From: Acidaminobacter sp.
GTDB taxonomy: Bacteria; Bacillota_A; Clostridia; Peptostreptococcales; Acidaminobacteraceae
Length of the DNA stretch: 30,965 bases
Assembly: GCA_009881125.1 (NCBI GenBank)
Contig: WXFH01000041.1
Location: forward strand, 1-30,965
Reading direction: 5' to 3'
Shown here: positions 23,620 to 30,965 of the stretch, piece by piece
Numbering within the stretch: position 1 is the first letter of the stretch
Layout of the letters: each line of letters begins with the position of its first letter
The notes under the pieces: generated by a model
What the model was told of the DNA's origin: nothing
The model's input: only the letters and a program-made list of their open reading frames with translations
Database searches by the model: none
Translations under genes and position numbers: made by a program

Positions 23620-25048
23620 GGACTTTGAAGTGGTCATGGGTCTTGAGGTGCACGTGGAACTCAAGACGGCGACCAAAATATTCTGCGGCTGCTCAACAGC
23701 CTTTGGCGCGCCGCCTAACACCCAGGTTTGCAGGGTGTGTCTGGGACTTCCGGGCGCGCTTCCGGTTCTGAATGAGAAAGTAGTGGACGCTGCTGTAAAA
23801 GCGGGCATAGCGACTAACTGCGAGATCACGGCGTATGGCAAGCAGGATCGAAAGAATTATTTTTATCCGGATCTGCCAAAAGCCTACCAAATCAGTCAAT
23901 ATGATCTGCCGCTTTGCCATGGGGGCTACATTGATGTGGAGGTCCGTGGTGAGACCAGACGGATCGGCATTACCCGCATTCATATTGAAGAGGACGCCGG
24001 AAAATTGATTCACGACGGTGAAGGAACGCTGATCGATTATAACCGCGGCGGGGTGCCGCTGATTGAAATTGTCTCAGAGCCTGACTTCAGAAGCGCTGAA
24101 GAGGTAGGGGCTTACCTGAGGAAGCTCAGGGCGATCCTGATCTACGCGGGGATCTCGGACTGCAAAATGAACGAAGGTGCCTTTCGCTGCGACGTCAACT
24201 TGTCGGTCAGACAGCGTGGAAGCTCGGAATATGGCACCCGAACGGAAATGAAAAATCTGAATTCCTTCAATTTTATTCAAAAGGCCATTGAACATGAGGC
24301 ACAGCGACAAATTGCCCTGGTCACCTCCGGCGGCAAGGTCGTTCAGGAGACGCGGCGCTGGGATCAGACCGCCGGGAAATCGATTTCCATGAGGACTAAG
24401 GAAGACGCCCATGATTACCGTTACTTCCCGGATCCGGATCTGATGCCTATAGTCGTCTCCACTGAAAGAATCTCAAAGCTGGCGTCAGAGCTTCCGCAGA
24501 TGCCGGATGAGCGAAAAGCCCACTATATCCAGCACTATGGACTCGGTGCCTATGATGCGGAACAGCTGGTGTCCTCCCGGGCTGTCGCGGACTATTTTGA
24601 ACAGGCTGTTATTGGCTGCAGCAACGTTAAACTCCTCTCCAATGTCATGACAACGGAGATCTTCAGACTCCTGGGTGATCAGGAAGGGGAGGAAAGAGTG
24701 CCGGCTTTTAGCGCAGCGGATCTTAGGGACTTGGTGAATCGCATTGAGGATGAGACCATCCATATGGGCATTGGAAAGAAAGTTCTTTCGCTGATGTGGA
24801 CTGGGGCCGGCCATCCGGACGCAATTATTGAAGCCCAGGATCTGAAGCAGATTAGTGATCCGGAGCTTCTGAAGCTCGTCGTCGCAGAAGTTATTGAAGC
24901 GCATCAGAAAGCGGTACTTGAATATTTGGATGGTAAAGATAAGGCGTTTCAATCTTTAATGGGTCAAGTTATGGCGAAGACTAAAGGCAAAGCCAATCCG
25001 AAAATGGTCAGTGAACTGCTGGAAAGTGCGATTCAAACTATGAAATAG
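23609..25048 (+). CDS. gatB: Asp-tRNA(Asn)/Glu-tRNA(Gln) amidotransferase subunit B
   Basis: The 479-residue GatB activates the carboxyl group of mischarged Asp- or Glu-tRNA with ATP and amidates it. Residues 1 to about 295 form the catalytic domain: VVMGLEVHVEL near the start, the zinc cysteines CGCS and VCRVCLGLPG, then the conserved RKNYFYPDLPKAYQISQYD, EEDAGKLIH and YNRGGVPLIEIV. Residues about 330-479 form the helical GatB/YqeY tail that recognises the tRNA elbow. The start at ATG 23609 has a GGGGGGTGG stretch upstream and overlaps the end of gatA; a TTG at 23582 also opens the frame but lacks an RBS. It is the last gene of the operon, with a terminator at 25179. Confidence 0.95.
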   Translation: MTAKDFEVVMGLEVHVELKTATKIFCGCSTAFGAPPNTQVCRVCLGLPGALPVLNEKVVDAAVKAGIATNCEITAYGKQDRKNYFYPDLPKAYQISQYDLPLCHGGYIDVEVRGETRRIGITRIHIEEDAGKLIHDGEGTLIDYNRGGVPLIEIVSEPDFRSAEEVGAYLRKLRAILIYAGISDCKMNEGAFRCDVNLSVRQRGSSEYGTRTEMKNLNSFNFIQKAIEHEAQRQIALVTSGGKVVQETRRWDQTAGKSISMRTKEDAHDYRYFPDPDLMPIVVSTERISKLASELPQMPDERKAHYIQHYGLGAYDAEQLVSSRAVADYFEQAVIGCSNVKLLSNVMTTEIFRLLGDQEGEERVPAFSAADLRDLVNRIEDETIHMGIGKKVLSLMWTGAGHPDAIIEAQDLKQISDPELLKLVVAEVIEAHQKAVLEYLDGKDKAFQSLMGQVMAKTKGKANPKMVSELLESAIQTMK

Positions 25049-25178
25049 AGTAGTGAAATTGAGTCAGTTTTCGGCGAATTTATTGTTAGGGTGCGAGATT
25101 GCCAGCGTTTTGTCGAAGATTAGGTAAAACTGTTGAAGTGTTGTTGAAAAAATTGAAAAGTGCCGCTGCGCGGCACTG

Positions 25179-25222
25179 ATCCGAACGTTAAATCTGTTAA
25201 AGAGATAACGTTCGGATTTTTT
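25179..25222 (+). terminator. Terminator of the aspS/gatC-gatA-gatB operon
   Basis: ATCCGAACGTTA (25179-25190) pairs perfectly with TAACGTTCGGAT (25206-25217), followed by a T-rich run. A smaller GTGCCG/CGGCAC hairpin precedes it (25160-25176). Confidence 0.88.
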
Positions 25223-25400
25223 CTTTTTGGGTTTAAACTTTATAAAATATGCGAATTGAGATTTTATAATAAACTTGGTCGTCTGAATGCCGCTGATTTC
25301 AAAATGTTTATACAATTTTGCCGCAAAAATGAATATTATAAAATTGCAAATTTCATAATTTGAATTATCTGATTATTCAACCTGCGAATATAATTGCGTT

Positions 25401-25416
25401 TATGCATTATCGTATA
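25401..25416. promoter_or_regulatory. GTATAC-type site upstream of gdh
   Basis: CGTATACAAT occurs in the AT-rich region before gdh. On the minus strand it reads ATTGTATACG, close to TTTTGTATACGG upstream of the small-RNA/tdh locus. It may be a shared regulator site; this is weak. Confidence 0.25.
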
Positions 25417-25498
25417 CAATTATTTCGACTTCTAAAAAAATAGGAAATTGTGCGCTTTGTTTTCAACGTTGTTTTGAAAAACGACTCAATTCCAAGGG

Positions 25499-25521
25499 TT
25501 TTAAGGGTGTGTACCTTAAAA
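25499..25521. promoter_or_regulatory. Inverted repeat upstream of the gdh promoter, possible operator
   Basis: A perfect TTTTAAGG / CCTTAAAA inverted repeat with a 7-base spacer ends 27 bases before the gdh -35. Because it lies upstream of the promoter, it would act as DNA (activator or repressor site) rather than as a leader hairpin. Confidence 0.35.
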
Positions 25522-25548
25522 AAGACAAAGTATTCTGTCAAATTTCTA

Positions 25549-25577
25549 TTGACTTATTCGTGTTTCGCTATTAGAAT
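25549..25577 (+). promoter_or_regulatory. Sigma-A-like promoter of gdh
   Basis: TTGACT (25549-25554), a 17-base spacer and TAGAAT (25572-25577). Transcription would start near 25584, about 70 bases before the ATG. Apart from this promoter and the two sites above, 25223-25653 is AT-rich and holds no gene that I can see. Confidence 0.7.
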
Positions 25578-25653
25578 CAATAACTAATCAAGCAGTGTTC
25601 GAGTGATAATTATACAACGCCGGATACTTAAAATTGAATGGAGGTTTTATAAA

Positions 25654-26991
25654 ATGAATTATGTTGAAAAGGCACTTGCAAATGTGAAAAAGAGAAACGC
25701 TAACGAACCGGAATTTATACAAGCGGTTGAAGAAGTATTTATGTCCATTGCACCGGTCATTGAACAAAGACCGGATTATGTAGAAGCGAACATTCTCGAA
25801 AGAATGACTGAACCGGAGAGAACGATCATCTTCAGAGTGCCTTGGGTGAATGACAAAGGCGAATTAATCATCAACCGTGGTTTCAGAATTCAATTCAATG
25901 GCGCCCGTGGTCCTTATAAAGGCGGGCTTCGCTTCCATCCGACTGTTAACCTCAGTATTCTCAAATTCCTGGGCTTCGAGCAAACCTTCAAAAACACATT
26001 GACAGGCAGACCGATTGGCGGCGGTAAAGGCGGATCGGATTTTGATCCAAAAGGAAAGAGCGACAAAGAGATCATGCGTTTCTGCCAAAGCTTCATGACA
26101 GAGCTTTACAGACATATCGGTCCTGACGTTGACGTTCCGGCTGGCGACATTGGTGTAGGCTCAAGGGAGATTGGTTTCCTCTACGGTCAATACAAGAGAA
26201 TTCGCGGCGCCTATGAAGGCGGCGTCCTCACTGGAAAGCACCTTCAATACGGCGGTTCTTTTGTCAGAACAGAAGCAACCGGTTATGGACTTCTCTATTT
26301 GACGAAAGCTATGTTTGATCATCACAATATTCAGTTGAAAGACAAAGTCGCTGTCATCTCAGGCTCCGGCAACGTCGCGCTCTATGCCGCTCAAAAAGCC
26401 ATAGAGTTCGGGATCAAGGTCGTCGCCATGAGTGACTCTTCCGGTTATGTTTATGACGCTGAAGGCATTGATCTTCCTTACATGATTGATCTTAAAGAAG
26501 TCAAGAAGGGCAGAATCAGCGACTACGTCAAGACCCACCCGCAAGCGCAATATGTTGAAGGCTGGGAAAAGATCTGGAATGTTAAATGCGATATTGCGTT
26601 CCCTTGCGCGACTCAAAATGACATTACTCTCGAAATCGCTGAAAAGCTTGTTGCGAACGGGACTATTGCAGTTGCTGAAGGCGCTAATATGCCTACTACG
26701 AACGAAGCCCTCGAGTACCTCAAGAAGAGCGGCATCCTGATCACGCCGGCAAAAGCCAGCAACGCAGGCGGCGTCGCGATCTCTTCTGTAGAAATGACCC
26801 AAAACTCCATGCGTCAAAACATGACGTTCGAAGAGGTGGACAACATCCTCAAGGACATCATGACTACCATTCATACGGATTGCGTAGAAGCCGCTCAGCA
26901 ATACGGCTTTGGTTACGACCTCGTCGCAGGCGCAAATATCTCCAGCTTTATGAAAGTCGCAGATGCTATGCTGCTTCAAGGCGACTACTAA
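25654..26991 (+). CDS. gdhA: Glutamate dehydrogenase
   Basis: The 445-residue hexameric-type enzyme interconverts glutamate and 2-oxoglutarate plus ammonia. It has substrate-binding Lys in GPYKGGLRFHP (K89), catalytic Lys in PIGGGKGGSDFDPKGKSD (K125) and catalytic Asp in PAGDIGVG (D165). Numbering is the same as I recall for the Clostridium symbiosum enzyme. The Rossmann loop is SGSGNVALYAA. Cofactor preference (NAD or NADP) cannot be decided by eye; the fermentative context would fit NAD-linked glutamate oxidation, while the length also fits the NADP type. The frame extends upstream to 25603, but GGAGG (25640-25644) lies 9 bases before ATG 25654. It is monocistronic, with its own promoter and terminator. 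Confidence 0.95.
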   Translation: MNYVEKALANVKKRNANEPEFIQAVEEVFMSIAPVIEQRPDYVEANILERMTEPERTIIFRVPWVNDKGELIINRGFRIQFNGARGPYKGGLRFHPTVNLSILKFLGFEQTFKNTLTGRPIGGGKGGSDFDPKGKSDKEIMRFCQSFMTELYRHIGPDVDVPAGDIGVGSREIGFLYGQYKRIRGAYEGGVLTGKHLQYGGSFVRTEATGYGLLYLTKAMFDHHNIQLKDKVAVISGSGNVALYAAQKAIEFGIKVVAMSDSSGYVYDAEGIDLPYMIDLKEVKKGRISDYVKTHPQAQYVEGWEKIWNVKCDIAFPCATQNDITLEIAEKLVANGTIAVAEGANMPTTNEALEYLKKSGILITPAKASNAGGVAISSVEMTQNSMRQNMTFEEVDNILKDIMTTIHTDCVEAAQQYGFGYDLVAGANISSFMKVADAMLLQGDY

Positions 26992-27016
26992 ACCGGTAAT
27001 CTCCCCATTTTGAGGG

Positions 27017-27049
27017 CCGCCCGGATTCCCCTGGATCCGGGCGGTTTTT
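27017..27049 (+). terminator. Terminator of gdh
   Basis: CCGCCCGGAT (27017-27026) pairs perfectly with ATCCGGGCGG (27035-27044), then TTTTT. Confidence 0.9.
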
Positions 27050-27062
27050 AACAAGATGTGAA

Positions 27063-27083
27063 ACTCGGTGTCAGACACCGAGT
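27063..27083. repeat. Perfect palindrome ACTCGGTGTC-A-GACACCGAGT
   Basis: A 10+1+10 base perfect palindrome sits just after the gdh terminator. Its GGTGTCAGACACC core is the reverse complement of the core at 1827-1839. Probably a REP-like dispersed element. Confidence 0.6.
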
Positions 27084-27137
27084 GTCTAACAATTAATTTT
27101 TAGCGTTCAAAATAGTTGGAAAATTTCGAACTATCCC

Positions 27138-27166
27138 TTGACATTAAATCGAGGAGCGAGTAAGAT
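27138..27166 (+). promoter_or_regulatory. Promoter of the T-box-trpB unit
   Basis: Perfect TTGACA (27138-27143), a 17-base spacer and TAAGAT (27161-27166). Confidence 0.65.
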
Positions 27167-27172
27167 AACTCC

Positions 27173-27475
27173 AATACAAATTTTAAACCGTTGATCAAGA
27201 GGAGTACATGTCAGGCTTAACTTTCAGAGAGTCGCAAAAGGGTGGAATTGCGGCAGTGCAGGCGACATGGAATGGACTTGTGAGGGTGGCGCGAACAGCG
27301 TGGTTTAATAAAGCCAAAGCTCAGTAGCAGCCAACGGGATCTCCACCCGTTATCCAGGGAGCGCGCATGTTGGTGCGCGAGCGAAGTGGGTCTTAACAGA
27401 CCAATTCGGGTGGTACCGCAGGAAATCAACTCCTGTCCCTTAGCTTAAGGGGCAGGAGTTTTTGTTTTATCCGGA
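27173..27475 (+). promoter_or_regulatory. Tryptophan-specific T-box riboswitch
   Basis: The leader senses uncharged tRNA. Stem I contains the distal AGAGAG (27226-27231), and on the returning strand GAATGGAC (27270-27277) places UGG (27273-27275), the Trp codon, in the specifier position. The conserved T-box GGGTGGTACCGC (27408-27419), which pairs with the tRNA acceptor end, precedes a terminator stem, AACTCCTGTCCCTTA (27428-27442) pairing with the segment at 27446-27460 with one wobble, followed by TTTTTG. Known logic: uncharged tRNA(Trp) stabilises the antiterminator and lets trpB be transcribed; charged tRNA leads to termination. Confidence 0.93.
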
Positions 27476-27559
27476 TTTCTTTCGATCCAGCATTAAACCA
27501 ACGACACGTGCAACAACCCCATACAAAAATCAGTTTGTGTAAATGAGAGGAGAATGACC

Positions 27560-28936
27560 ATGACAGTCAAAAAAACCGTACCTTACAAAACTTATCTCAC
27601 CGAAGAGGAAATGCCGAAGAGCTGGTATAACCTGAGAGCAGATATGAAAGAGCAGCATGCGCCATTCCTGAATCCGGGGACACTTGAGCCTATTCAGGCG
27701 GCTGATCTGTATCCGGTCTTCGCTGAAAAACTGGCAGATATTGAAATGGATGAGACGACACCATACATAGCGATCCCGGAAGACGTTCAAAATTTCTATA
27801 AGATGTTCAGACCGTCTCCCCTCGTCAGAGCATATGAGCTGGAGAAGCTGCTGGAAACACCGGCGAAAATCTATTACAAATTCGAAGGCAACAATACCTC
27901 TGGCAGTCATAAACTCAATGCCGCTGCGGCCATGGCCTATTATGCCAAGGAACAGGGACTCAGTGCCTTGACAACAGAGACAGGGGCAGGGCAATGGGGG
28001 ACAGCCCTCGCTGTATCGTGTGCCCATTACAAGCTGGATCTGACGGTGTTTATGGTCAAAGTCTCCTTTAACCAGAAGCCATTCAGAAAAGCTGTCATGG
28101 AAACCTACGGAGCCAGCATCATTCCGAGTCCGTCAACGACGACAGCGGTTGGCAGAGCAATTCTTGAGAAAAACCCTGAGACCGGCGGAAGCCTGGGCTG
28201 TGCCATTTCTGAAGCTATTGAACAATCCATGCAGGATGATCAGTGCCGTTATGCCCTTGGTTCTGTCCTGAATCAAGTCTTGGTATTTCAATCCGTCATT
28301 GGACTTGAAACCAAGATCGCCATGGACAAACTCGGTGAATATCCGGATGTGATCGTGGGCTGCGCAGGCGGCGGCTCCAATATTGGCGGGTTGATGGCCC
28401 CTTACATGCAAGACAAGTTGACAGGAAAAGGAAATCCTCGAATAGTCGCCGTTGAACCTGCGTCGTGTCCTTCCCTGACCAGAGGCAAATATGCCTATGA
28501 CTTTTGCGATACGGGAAGGATCACACCGCTCGCCAAAATGTATACCCTGGGCAGCGACTTCATGCCGGCGCCAAACCATGCCGGCGGGCTCCGCTACCAT
28601 GGTATGTCCCCAATACTGTCCAAGCTTTATCACGACGGTTACATGGAAGCCGTCTCTGTCGCTCAATCAGAGGTCTTTGAAGCCGCTGTTGCCTTCGCGA
28701 AATGCGAGCAAATCCTGCCGGCGCCGGAATCTGCACACGCGATCTATGGCGCGGTACAGGAAGCCCTCAAATGCAAGGAGACGGGAGAAGAGAAAACGAT
28801 CCTCTTTGGCTTGACAGGAACCGGCTATTTTGACCTTCAAGCCTACGCAAACTTCAACGCAGGCAATATGTCGGATTACATCCCTACAGATGAGGATCTC
28901 AAGCAAGGCTTCGATGGCCTGCCGAACGTTGGATAG
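27560..28936 (+). CDS. trpB: Tryptophan synthase beta-like protein (TrpB2 type)
   Basis: The 458-residue PLP enzyme is of the TrpB2 branch, longer than the usual TrpB of about 400 residues. It makes tryptophan from indole and serine. PLP lysine K118 lies in EGNNTSGSHKLNAAAAMAYYA. The catalytic Glu is in TTETGAGQWGTALA. The phosphate-binding loop is GCAGGGSNIGG. The C-terminal FGLTGTGYFDL is typical of the group. No trpA or other trp gene is adjacent, as is common for TrpB2, suggesting indole salvage. The frame opens at ATG 27554, but that codon is only about one base from GAGAGGAG (27545-27552); the ATG at 27560, 7 bases away, is preferred. Expression is controlled by the Trp T-box upstream. 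Confidence 0.94.
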   Translation: MTVKKTVPYKTYLTEEEMPKSWYNLRADMKEQHAPFLNPGTLEPIQAADLYPVFAEKLADIEMDETTPYIAIPEDVQNFYKMFRPSPLVRAYELEKLLETPAKIYYKFEGNNTSGSHKLNAAAAMAYYAKEQGLSALTTETGAGQWGTALAVSCAHYKLDLTVFMVKVSFNQKPFRKAVMETYGASIIPSPSTTTAVGRAILEKNPETGGSLGCAISEAIEQSMQDDQCRYALGSVLNQVLVFQSVIGLETKIAMDKLGEYPDVIVGCAGGGSNIGGLMAPYMQDKLTGKGNPRIVAVEPASCPSLTRGKYAYDFCDTGRITPLAKMYTLGSDFMPAPNHAGGLRYHGMSPILSKLYHDGYMEAVSVAQSEVFEAAVAFAKCEQILPAPESAHAIYGAVQEALKCKETGEEKTILFGLTGTGYFDLQAYANFNAGNMSDYIPTDEDLKQGFDGLPNVG

Positions 28937-29004
28937 TCATTTCGTCGCCGCAAATAAACAAAACTAAATCACCAGTCTGAAAATCCCGCTTCAGCCTGGC
29001 AATT

Positions 29005-29068
29005 GAAATGGTGCTGAATGGAGGAGAGTGAACTTCGACTTCCATCGGCACCATTTCCCTGTTTTTTG
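29005..29068 (+). terminator. Terminator of trpB
   Basis: GAAATGGTGC (29005-29014) pairs perfectly with GCACCATTTC (29048-29057). An inner ATGGA/TCCAT stem is present, with GTTTTTT after it. Confidence 0.8.
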
Positions 29069-29095
29069 AGACAACAGACATTCATTGGGTATCAT
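29066..29095 (+). promoter_or_regulatory. Possible promoter of the zinc metallopeptidase gene
   Basis: TTGAGA (29066-29071), an 18-base spacer and TATCAT (29090-29095). It overlaps the end of the trpB terminator tail. Confidence 0.45.
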
Positions 29096-29160
29096 AAATA
29101 TTAAAGGTATTAAAGAGACGGTGTCGACATGCGATAAAGTCTGAGTCAGGAGGAATTTAT

Positions 29161-30009
29161 ATGCGTTGGCAGGGCAGACGAGGCAGCAGCAACGTAGAAG
29201 ACAGGCGGGGCGCGAGGGGCGGCGGCAACAAAGCCATTGGCGGCGGGATTGGCATCATCCTGATCATCATTGTGGCGCTTCTGGGCGGCGATCCAAGCCA
29301 GATTCTAGGGGCGACTGATATCCTGGGTCCGGGTTCGGATCAGGCCTACGAAGCGACTCAGGAGGAGCAGGAGCTGGCGGAGTTTGTGTCCGTAGTCCTG
29401 GCAGACACAGAAGTCGTGTGGAATCAAATATTCGAGGAAGCAGGTCTTGGGGATTATGATGAGCCTGGTCTGGTGCTCTACTCCGGCTATGTGGACTCTG
29501 CCTGTGGCACCGCTGGCGCTTCAACCGGGCCGTTCTATTGTCCGGGAGACAACAAAGTTTACATCGATCTGAGCTTCTATGAAGAACTGAGAACGAAATT
29601 CAAAGCACCTGGTGATTTTGCCATGGCCTATGTCATAGCTCATGAAGTAGGCCATCACGTGCAGAACCAGCTGGGGATCCTCCAGCAGGTCCAGGATCTC
29701 CGCACCCAGCTGAGCGAGGCGGATTACAACGCGTATCAGGTGCGGCTTGAGCTGCAGGCGGACTATCTCGCCGGTGTCTGGGCCAATCACGTCAAAGGCA
29801 TGGGCTACCTGGAAGAAGGCGACTTGCAGGAAGCCATGAACGCCGCCAGCGCCGTAGGCGACGACCGGATCCAGATGCAGAGCAGGGGCTATGTCGTGCC
29901 GGACAGCTTCACCCATGGCACGTCAGAGCAGCGCCAGCGCTGGTTTTACAAGGGCTTTGAATCCGGAGACCTCAGTAACGGCGACACTTTCAACACCAAT
30001 GATTTGTAA
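29161..30009 (+). CDS. Neutral zinc metallopeptidase (YpfJ-like, Pfam Zn_peptidase_2 / PF04228)
   Basis: The 282-residue protein is membrane-anchored. It has a short Arg/Gly-rich cytosolic start (MRWQGRRGSSNVEDRRGARG), one membrane helix at about residues 24-44 (IGGGIGIILIIIVALL), then the catalytic domain. The zinc motif HEVGHH (161-166) and downstream E197 and D201 in LELQADYLAGVWA match the YpfJ/KPN_02809 family, as do CGTAGASTGPFYCPGDNKVYIDL and the C-terminal GTSEQRQRWFYKGFESGD. Family members are putative peptidases without well-defined substrates. AGGAGG lies 8 bases before ATG. It is monocistronic and convergent with leuB. Confidence 0.92.
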   Translation: MRWQGRRGSSNVEDRRGARGGGNKAIGGGIGIILIIIVALLGGDPSQILGATDILGPGSDQAYEATQEEQELAEFVSVVLADTEVVWNQIFEEAGLGDYDEPGLVLYSGYVDSACGTAGASTGPFYCPGDNKVYIDLSFYEELRTKFKAPGDFAMAYVIAHEVGHHVQNQLGILQQVQDLRTQLSEADYNAYQVRLELQADYLAGVWANHVKGMGYLEEGDLQEAMNAASAVGDDRIQMQSRGYVVPDSFTHGTSEQRQRWFYKGFESGDLSNGDTFNTNDL

Positions 30010-30012
30010 GCG

Positions 30013-30080
30013 AAAAAAGGGGGAACACCTTCAGCGAAAGCCGTAACTTCGACTTTTTGCTGACTGTGTTCCCCTTTACT
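30013..30080. terminator. Bidirectional terminator between the metallopeptidase gene and leuB
   Basis: AAAGGGG (30016-30022) and AACAC (30024-30028) pair with GTGTTCCCCTTT (30066-30077), with one bulged G. An inner TCAGC/GCTGA stem is present. A-rich on the left and T-rich on the right, it can serve both convergent genes. Confidence 0.7.
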
Positions 30081-30103
30081 GTTTGTATAGCGGCTGCACC
30101 GGA

Positions 30104-30965
30104 TTATCGCTTCAATGCTTCGACAATCCTTCTTCCCATTTCCTTTGTGCCGATGGTTCTCTCGCCCGGCTTCGCAATATCTCCGGTACGCCATCCTGCC
30201 TCCAAAACCTCGCTGACCGCGCGGTCGATTGCAGCGGCTTCCTGCTCCAGTGTAAAGGCGTGGCGCATCATCATGGAGAGGGAGAGAATCGTCGCAATTG
30301 GATTGGCAAGATCCTTGCCGGCGATATCCGGTGCCGATCCGTGAATAGGCTCGTAGACGCCCGGCATCCCGGTGCCGCTGAGGCTCGCACTTGGGAGCAT
30401 GCCTATGGAGCCGGTCACCATGCTGGCTTCGTCGGAGAGAATATCTCCAAAGATGTTGCTGGTCAGAATGACATCGAATTGCTTTGGATTTCTGACGAGC
30501 TGCATGGCGGCATTGTCGACAAACATATGCTCAAGGGTGACATCCGGATAGTCTGCCGCGACTCGGATGACCACTTCTCTCCAGAGTCTGGAGCTCTCCA
30601 GGACGTTGTTCTTGTCTACGCTGGTCACTTTTTTGCTGCGGTGTCTGGCAGCTTCAAAAGCTGCACGGGCAATCCGCTCGACTTCCATTTCGCTGTAGCA
30701 TTCGACGTCATAAGCTTCCGGGCCATTCGGACCGGTTCTTCTGCCTTTTTCACCAAAGTAAATGCCGCCGGTCAGCTCCCGCATGACCAGAATGTCCAGG
30801 CCGCCGACCACGAGGTCTGCGCGAAGGGGACAAGCGTCCTTCAGAACGTCATACAGAATGGCGGGGCGCAGGTTCGCGTAGAGACTGAGGGATTTTCTGA
30901 GCTTCAGAAGACCTGCTTCCGGTCTGAGATGACCCGGCATGCCGTCCCATTTTGGACCGCCTACC
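30104..30965 (-). CDS. leuB: 3-isopropylmalate dehydrogenase, partial (5' end beyond the window)
   Basis: The visible 286 or so codons are the C-terminal four-fifths of LeuB, which oxidatively decarboxylates 3-isopropylmalate in leucine synthesis. The first visible residues, [20 protein letters not shown], match the conserved AVGGPKWD-x-x-P-x-x-LRPE-x-GLL; the frame stays open to the window edge, so the internal Met is not the start. Further motifs are [21 protein letters not shown], the Mg/substrate-binding [33 protein letters not shown] and the NAD-binding [20 protein letters not shown], which is typical of LeuB rather than isocitrate dehydrogenase. It probably belongs to a leu/ilv operon to the right. 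Confidence 0.95.
   Translation of the reverse strand, partial: VGGPKWDGMPGHLRPEAGLLKLRKSLSLYANLRPAILYDVLKDACPLRADLVVGGLDILVMRELTGGIYFGEKGRRTGPNGPEAYDVECYSEMEVERIARAAFEAARHRSKKVTSVDKNNVLESSRLWREVVIRVAADYPDVTLEHMFVDNAAMQLVRNPKQFDVILTSNIFGDILSDEASMVTGSIGMLPSASLSGTGMPGVYEPIHGSAPDIAGKDLANPIATILSLSMMMRHAFTLEQEAAAIDRAVSEVLEAGWRTGDIAKPGERTIGTKEMGRRIVEALKR

Noticed and set aside
26359..27078. 239-codon minus-strand frame overlapping gdh
   Set aside because: Antisense to conserved glutamate dehydrogenase and begins inside the downstream palindrome; no RBS.
1..30965. CRISPR arrays, rRNA and tRNA genes
   Set aside because: No regularly spaced repeats were seen, and no cloverleaf or rRNA-like conserved sequence was recognised on either strand.

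Overview
The window looks like a chromosomal segment of a low-to-mid-GC anaerobic Firmicute (Clostridia). The evidence is strong AGGAGG-type ribosome binding sites, sigma-A-like promoters with 17-base spacers, many rho-independent terminators, a tRNA-Trp T-box leader, the GatCAB route to Asn/Gln-tRNA, and enzymes typical of amino-acid fermenters (threonine dehydrogenase, histidine ammonia-lyase, glutamate dehydrogenase, an M20 amidohydrolase). An Acidaminobacter/Fusibacter-like organism would fit, but the genus is inference only.

Layout. 1-127 is the right end of an IS200/IS605-type (TnpB) element, including the 3' part of its putative reRNA/omegaRNA. 143-1686 holds a two-domain VOC/PhnB-like protein and a small Gly/Ser/Lys-repeat protein. 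1926-5868 holds two small paralogous proteins resembling the Trypco1 domain; they flank an M48 membrane protease (minus strand) and a DUF2254 membrane protein. 6028-11322 is a four-gene operon: a VWA protein with a degenerate metallopeptidase-like N-terminus, a MoxR-like AAA+ ATPase, a BspA-type leucine-rich repeat protein and a UPF0158 protein. 11456-12719 holds a GNAT acetyltransferase and a convergent RraA-like protein. 12888-14801 (minus) encodes a secreted peptidoglycan-binding protein with three tandem beta-rich repeats.

The second half is metabolic. A probable small-RNA unit (15198-15341) precedes tdh. hutH and an M20D amidohydrolase follow. Next comes the aspS-gatC fusion with gatA and gatB, a complete transamidosome cassette in one operon. 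Glutamate dehydrogenase follows with its own promoter, then a solitary trpB2 under a T-box with a UGG specifier, a neutral zinc metallopeptidase, and a leuB gene on the minus strand that runs off the right edge.

How the genes relate: HutH starts histidine breakdown towards glutamate, and Gdh links glutamate to 2-oxoglutarate. Tdh opens threonine to glycine and acetyl-CoA. AspRS-GatC/GatA/GatB can charge and amidate Asp-tRNA(Asn) and Glu-tRNA(Gln). The least explained parts are the VWA-MoxR-LRR-UPF0158 operon with the nearby Trypco1-like paralogues, the orphan small RNA, and a dispersed GTGTCnGRCAC palindrome.
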